Positions 14,343 through 16,342 of a stretch of 16,342 bases of DNA are shown piece after piece. Under the pieces are notes generated by a model, which was given only the letters and a program-made list of their open reading frames with translations, made no database searches and was not told the DNA's origin. Position 1 is the first letter of the stretch; each line of letters begins with the position of its first letter. The stretch covers positions 13,556-29,897 of the forward strand of contig DPQS01000074.1 in assembly GCA_003537755.1 (NCBI GenBank), in the 5' to 3' direction. This DNA is from Clostridiales bacterium (GTDB lineage Bacteria > Bacillota > Clostridia > Christensenellales > CAG-314). The translations under genes and the position numbers were made by a program.

Positions 14343-15860
14343 TCAGCGGCTTACTTTCGCCAATTTTTTGCAGACGATTTTTTCTGTCGGCAGTCCGTCG
14401 CGGCGAAAAAGAATGTGTCTGAAATAGGGGTACAGCAACACGCCCGTAGCAAACAGCCAAGCCATCGGGTCGCCGAAGCACAACGCCACGTAGGACGCGT
14501 TGCTTGCCAGCGCATTGACCGCGCTTCCGTTGACGAGAGCGGACAGAAACGAACAGACAACTACGCGCGCGACCAGTTCGCCTGCGCCTGCGGCAAGCGT
14601 CCAGATAGATTCGCCAATGCCCTGCACGGAATTGCGCAACACAAACAACGCGCCGAGCAGCGGAAACAGACCGAAGTCTACGTACAGGAAGGTTGTGCCG
14701 AAACGCAGCGACTCGGCGGAAATTTTGTCCTCGCTGAGGAAGATGTGCTGATACACGCCGTTTATGCTGAGAAGCAGCCCTGCGCCCGCACAAATTACGC
14801 TTAGCACAAGCCCGATAAGCAATGCCTGATTGGTACCTTTTTTTACACGGTCAACCTTGCCTGCGCCCAGGTTTTGCGCGTTGAAACTTACCATTGCCGT
14901 GCCCAGTGCGGCAAGGGGCGACATGCAGAAGTCTATCAGTTTGTTTGCCGCGCCTACGCCGTTTTGCGCGGGATTGCCTGCCACCATCAGCCCCGACGGC
15001 AGTATGTCAAACTTCACCGTTTCGGACAACATTACGATAAGTCCGATTGACAGCACGGAAAATTGCATGCCCAGCGGCAACCCTTGTCTGAGGTGCGCCC
15101 ACAGTTCCTTCCTCGATGCTTTGTAGCAATCTTTGCCGGGCCAAATGTGTTTGTATTTTACAAAAATGTACACAAAACAAGCAACCGTACACAAAAATTG
15201 CGTCAGGACAGTTGCTGCCGCCGCGCCGATTACGCCCCAGCCGAACACCTTGATAAACACGATGTCCAGCACGATGTTGAGCACGGTTGACACGCTGAGA
15301 AACATCAGCGGCGTAAGGCTGTCGCCGATTGCACGAAGCACGCTCAATGCAAGGTTGTAGTACAGTTGCGCGAAAATGCCCAAAAATATCACAAAGCAGT
15401 AATTGTACGCCGCGTTGTACACTTCGGGGTTTTGTTCCGTCACGTTTACCCATGCCAGCATCGGCTTAATCAGCGCGACAGACAGTGCGGTCAGCAGAAC
15501 CGTGATTGCCGCGCACAACATTATCTGCGTGGCGAAGGACTTTTTTACGCCATGTTCGTCGCGCGCACCGAGACGGTTGGAAATTACCACACAAAACCCG
15601 GCGGTGCAACCGAACGCGAACTGCATAAAAATGAACACGATCGGTGACGTGTCGTTTACTCCTGCCACTTCGTTTGCCGAAAGGGTCTGCCCGCAAATCG
15701 CGGCGTCGGACAAAATGTACAGTTTTTGCAGAAAGTACGAAATGATTATGGGTATCGTAAATTTGACAATGGCGGCGAAACTCGACCCTGTTGTCAGGTC
15801 CAGCGGCTTAAACAGGTTTTTGATTGCCTGCCGGAATGATGTCTTTTGTCTGGATTGCAT
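14343..15860 (-). CDS. MATE-family multidrug/toxin efflux transporter
   Basis: This encodes 505 residues, slightly longer than the usual 440-480. The N-terminal half begins LTTGSSFAAIVKFTIPIIISYFLQKLYILSDAAICGQ, the recognisable opening of MatE domains, with FGCTAGFCVVISNRLGARDEHGVKKSFATQ in the first loop. About 12 hydrophobic segments follow in two pseudo-repeats; the second begins near KIDFCMSPLAALGTAMVSFNAQNLGAGKVDRVKKG. The family exports cationic compounds in exchange for Na+ or H+. GAGG (15871-15868) precedes the start codon at the right spacing. Upstream lies a near-ideal promoter with a palindrome near the transcript start. It is convergent with the glycan locus and probably unrelated to it. 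Confidence 0.92.
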   Translation of the reverse strand: MQSRQKTSFRQAIKNLFKPLDLTTGSSFAAIVKFTIPIIISYFLQKLYILSDAAICGQTLSANEVAGVNDTSPIVFIFMQFAFGCTAGFCVVISNRLGARDEHGVKKSFATQIMLCAAITVLLTALSVALIKPMLAWVNVTEQNPEVYNAAYNYCFVIFLGIFAQLYYNLALSVLRAIGDSLTPLMFLSVSTVLNIVLDIVFIKVFGWGVIGAAAATVLTQFLCTVACFVYIFVKYKHIWPGKDCYKASRKELWAHLRQGLPLGMQFSVLSIGLIVMLSETVKFDILPSGLMVAGNPAQNGVGAANKLIDFCMSPLAALGTAMVSFNAQNLGAGKVDRVKKGTNQALLIGLVLSVICAGAGLLLSINGVYQHIFLSEDKISAESLRFGTTFLYVDFGLFPLLGALFVLRNSVQGIGESIWTLAAGAGELVARVVVCSFLSALVNGSAVNALASNASYVALCFGDPMAWLFATGVLLYPYFRHILFRRDGLPTEKIVCKKLAKVSR

Positions 15861-15884
15861 ATTTTAACCTCAAAAACAAAAAAA

Positions 15885-15908
15885 GGTAAACGGAATATTC
15901 CGTCTACC
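15885..15908 (-). promoter_or_regulatory. Palindrome at the start of the MATE transcript: operator or attenuator
   Basis: GGTA-ACGGAATATTCCGT-TACC symmetry: the inner 14 bp (15890-15903) are a perfect palindrome, with a GGTA/TACC pair outside a single mismatch. A7 (15878-15884) and T6 (15909-15914) flank it, so as RNA it also resembles a two-way terminator. It sits between the predicted transcription start and the ribosome site, 25 nt before the MATE start codon. The symmetry and position fit a TetR-type repressor operator, which is common for efflux genes. No regulator gene is in the window. Confidence 0.6.
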
Positions 15909-15923
15909 TTTTTTACGCAAGCA

Positions 15924-15952
15924 AATATACCAAGTTTTGCAAATATTGTCAA
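15924..15952 (-). promoter_or_regulatory. Strong promoter of the MATE gene
   Basis: On the minus strand a perfect -35 TTGACA (15952-15947) and TATATT (15929-15924) are 17 nt apart. Transcription would start around 15918-15914, directly in front of the palindrome at 15885-15908. Confidence 0.8.
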
Positions 15953-16257
15953 GCAATTTTTTGAGTGTTTTTATTGAATTTTTGTAATCAACTTTTAATA
16001 ACGTGTGTCGGTTTTTACTTGTGGTGCGCCTTGCGGTCAACACTGTTTATTCCTGCCGTTTGAGTAGTGGCGCAAATGTCGGGATTTTCTTCCGTAATTT
16101 TTGCAAAACAACCAAAGAAACCAATTTTTGAAAAAGGTGTTTTCAGTCGGTTAAACGGCGAAAATATCATATTGTCGGCAAAAATCAAAAATTTATCGGT
16201 GCAAAATTCGTGCATTGTTGCCGAAAACGGCAAATTCTGACCGTGTTTGCGCAAAGC
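15953..16257. other. A/T-rich spacer without a recognised gene
   Basis: This stretch lies between the MATE promoter and the tRNA terminator. A minus-strand frame over 16015-16284 (89 codons) is open, but it begins inside the tRNA terminator, is Phe-rich, has no ribosome site and matches nothing I know. A short inverted repeat TTGCCG-AAAA-CGGCAA lies near 16218-16233. Nothing else stands out. Confidence 0.5.
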
Positions 16258-16260
16258 AAC

Positions 16261-16298
16261 AAAAAAAACGGTGCCGAATCGCAATGATTCAACACCGT
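16261..16298 (-). terminator. Terminator of the tRNA transcript
   Basis: Read on the minus strand, a 13-bp stem (16298-16286 with 16280-16268, starting ACGGTG and including two G-U pairs) closes a 5-nt loop and is followed by a T-run (16268-16261). It starts 7 nt after the CCA end of the tRNA. Confidence 0.88.
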
Positions 16299-16304
16299 CG
16301 TTAA

Positions 16305-16342
16305 TGGTTGCGGGGGAAGGATTCGAACCAACGACCTTCGGG
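16305..16342 (-). tRNA. tRNA, 3' part only (cut by window end)
   Basis: The minus strand ends in ...GGTTCGAATCC...CCCCGCAACCA. This shows a TTCGAAT T-loop, a 7-nt acceptor 3' strand, discriminator A and an encoded CCA. CCCGA followed by AGGTC fits the 3' side of an anticodon stem and a 5-nt variable loop. The anticodon lies beyond the window, so identity is not determined; the CCCGA/AGGTC segment recalls elongator tRNA-Met of Firmicutes, from memory only. The T-stem as read (GTTGG/CCTTC) has two T-T mismatches, which is unusual. Confidence 0.8.

Noticed and set aside
15885..15914. Reading the MATE upstream palindrome only as the terminator of an upstream minus-strand gene
   Set aside because: The MATE promoter lies upstream of it, and no minus-strand gene other than the tRNA, which has its own terminator, precedes it.
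16015..16284. Minus-strand 89-codon frame
   Set aside because: It starts inside the tRNA terminator hairpin, lacks a ribosome site and shows no recognisable sequence.
1..16342. CRISPR array, insertion sequence or prophage genes
   Set aside because: No regularly spaced direct repeats, transposase, integrase or phage-type genes were seen on either strand.

Overview
The window looks like a chromosomal segment of a Gram-positive (monoderm) Clostridia-type bacterium, probably from an animal gut. This is inferred from strong AGGAGG-type ribosome sites, four secreted proteins with lipoprotein signal peptides, a LacI-family regulator beside a CUT1 sugar ABC transporter with no ATPase gene, U-tailed hairpin terminators, and Ig-like/PTPTP-linked surface modules. 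Taxonomy below that level cannot be read from this DNA.

Layout. Positions 1-751 hold no convincing gene; they include a G-rich element at 649-695. A LacI-family regulator (752-1744) is closed by a terminator at 1862-1891. A promoter at 2063-2091 and a leader of about 300 nt precede a 923-residue cysteine-rich, multi-domain surface lipoprotein (2406-5177). A second promoter (5464-5492) starts an operon: sugar-binding lipoprotein (5512-6858), two CUT1 permeases (6860-7786, 7776-8660) and a 1038-residue lipoprotein of the GxGYxYP putative glycoside hydrolase family (8691-11807). After a 222-nt spacer with two hairpins comes a smaller GxGYxYP lipoprotein (12030-13676). A bidirectional terminator (13812-13848) separates this block from two minus-strand genes: a short SprT-like metalloprotease (13879-14301) and a MATE transporter (14343-15860) with a very good promoter and a palindrome just inside its transcript. 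The window ends in the 3' part of a minus-strand tRNA with its own terminator.

How the parts fit: 752-13676 reads as one glycan-utilisation locus. A surface lipoprotein with Ig-like and carbohydrate-binding-like repeats may capture a glycan. The two GxGYxYP lipoproteins are the only enzyme candidates. The ABC transporter imports the product, presumably energised by an ATPase encoded elsewhere. The LacI regulator would sense a sugar and control the block. No classical glycosidase family is recognisable, so the locus depends on a family whose chemistry I do not know to be established. That is the most interesting point here. The substrate cannot be inferred from the sequence.
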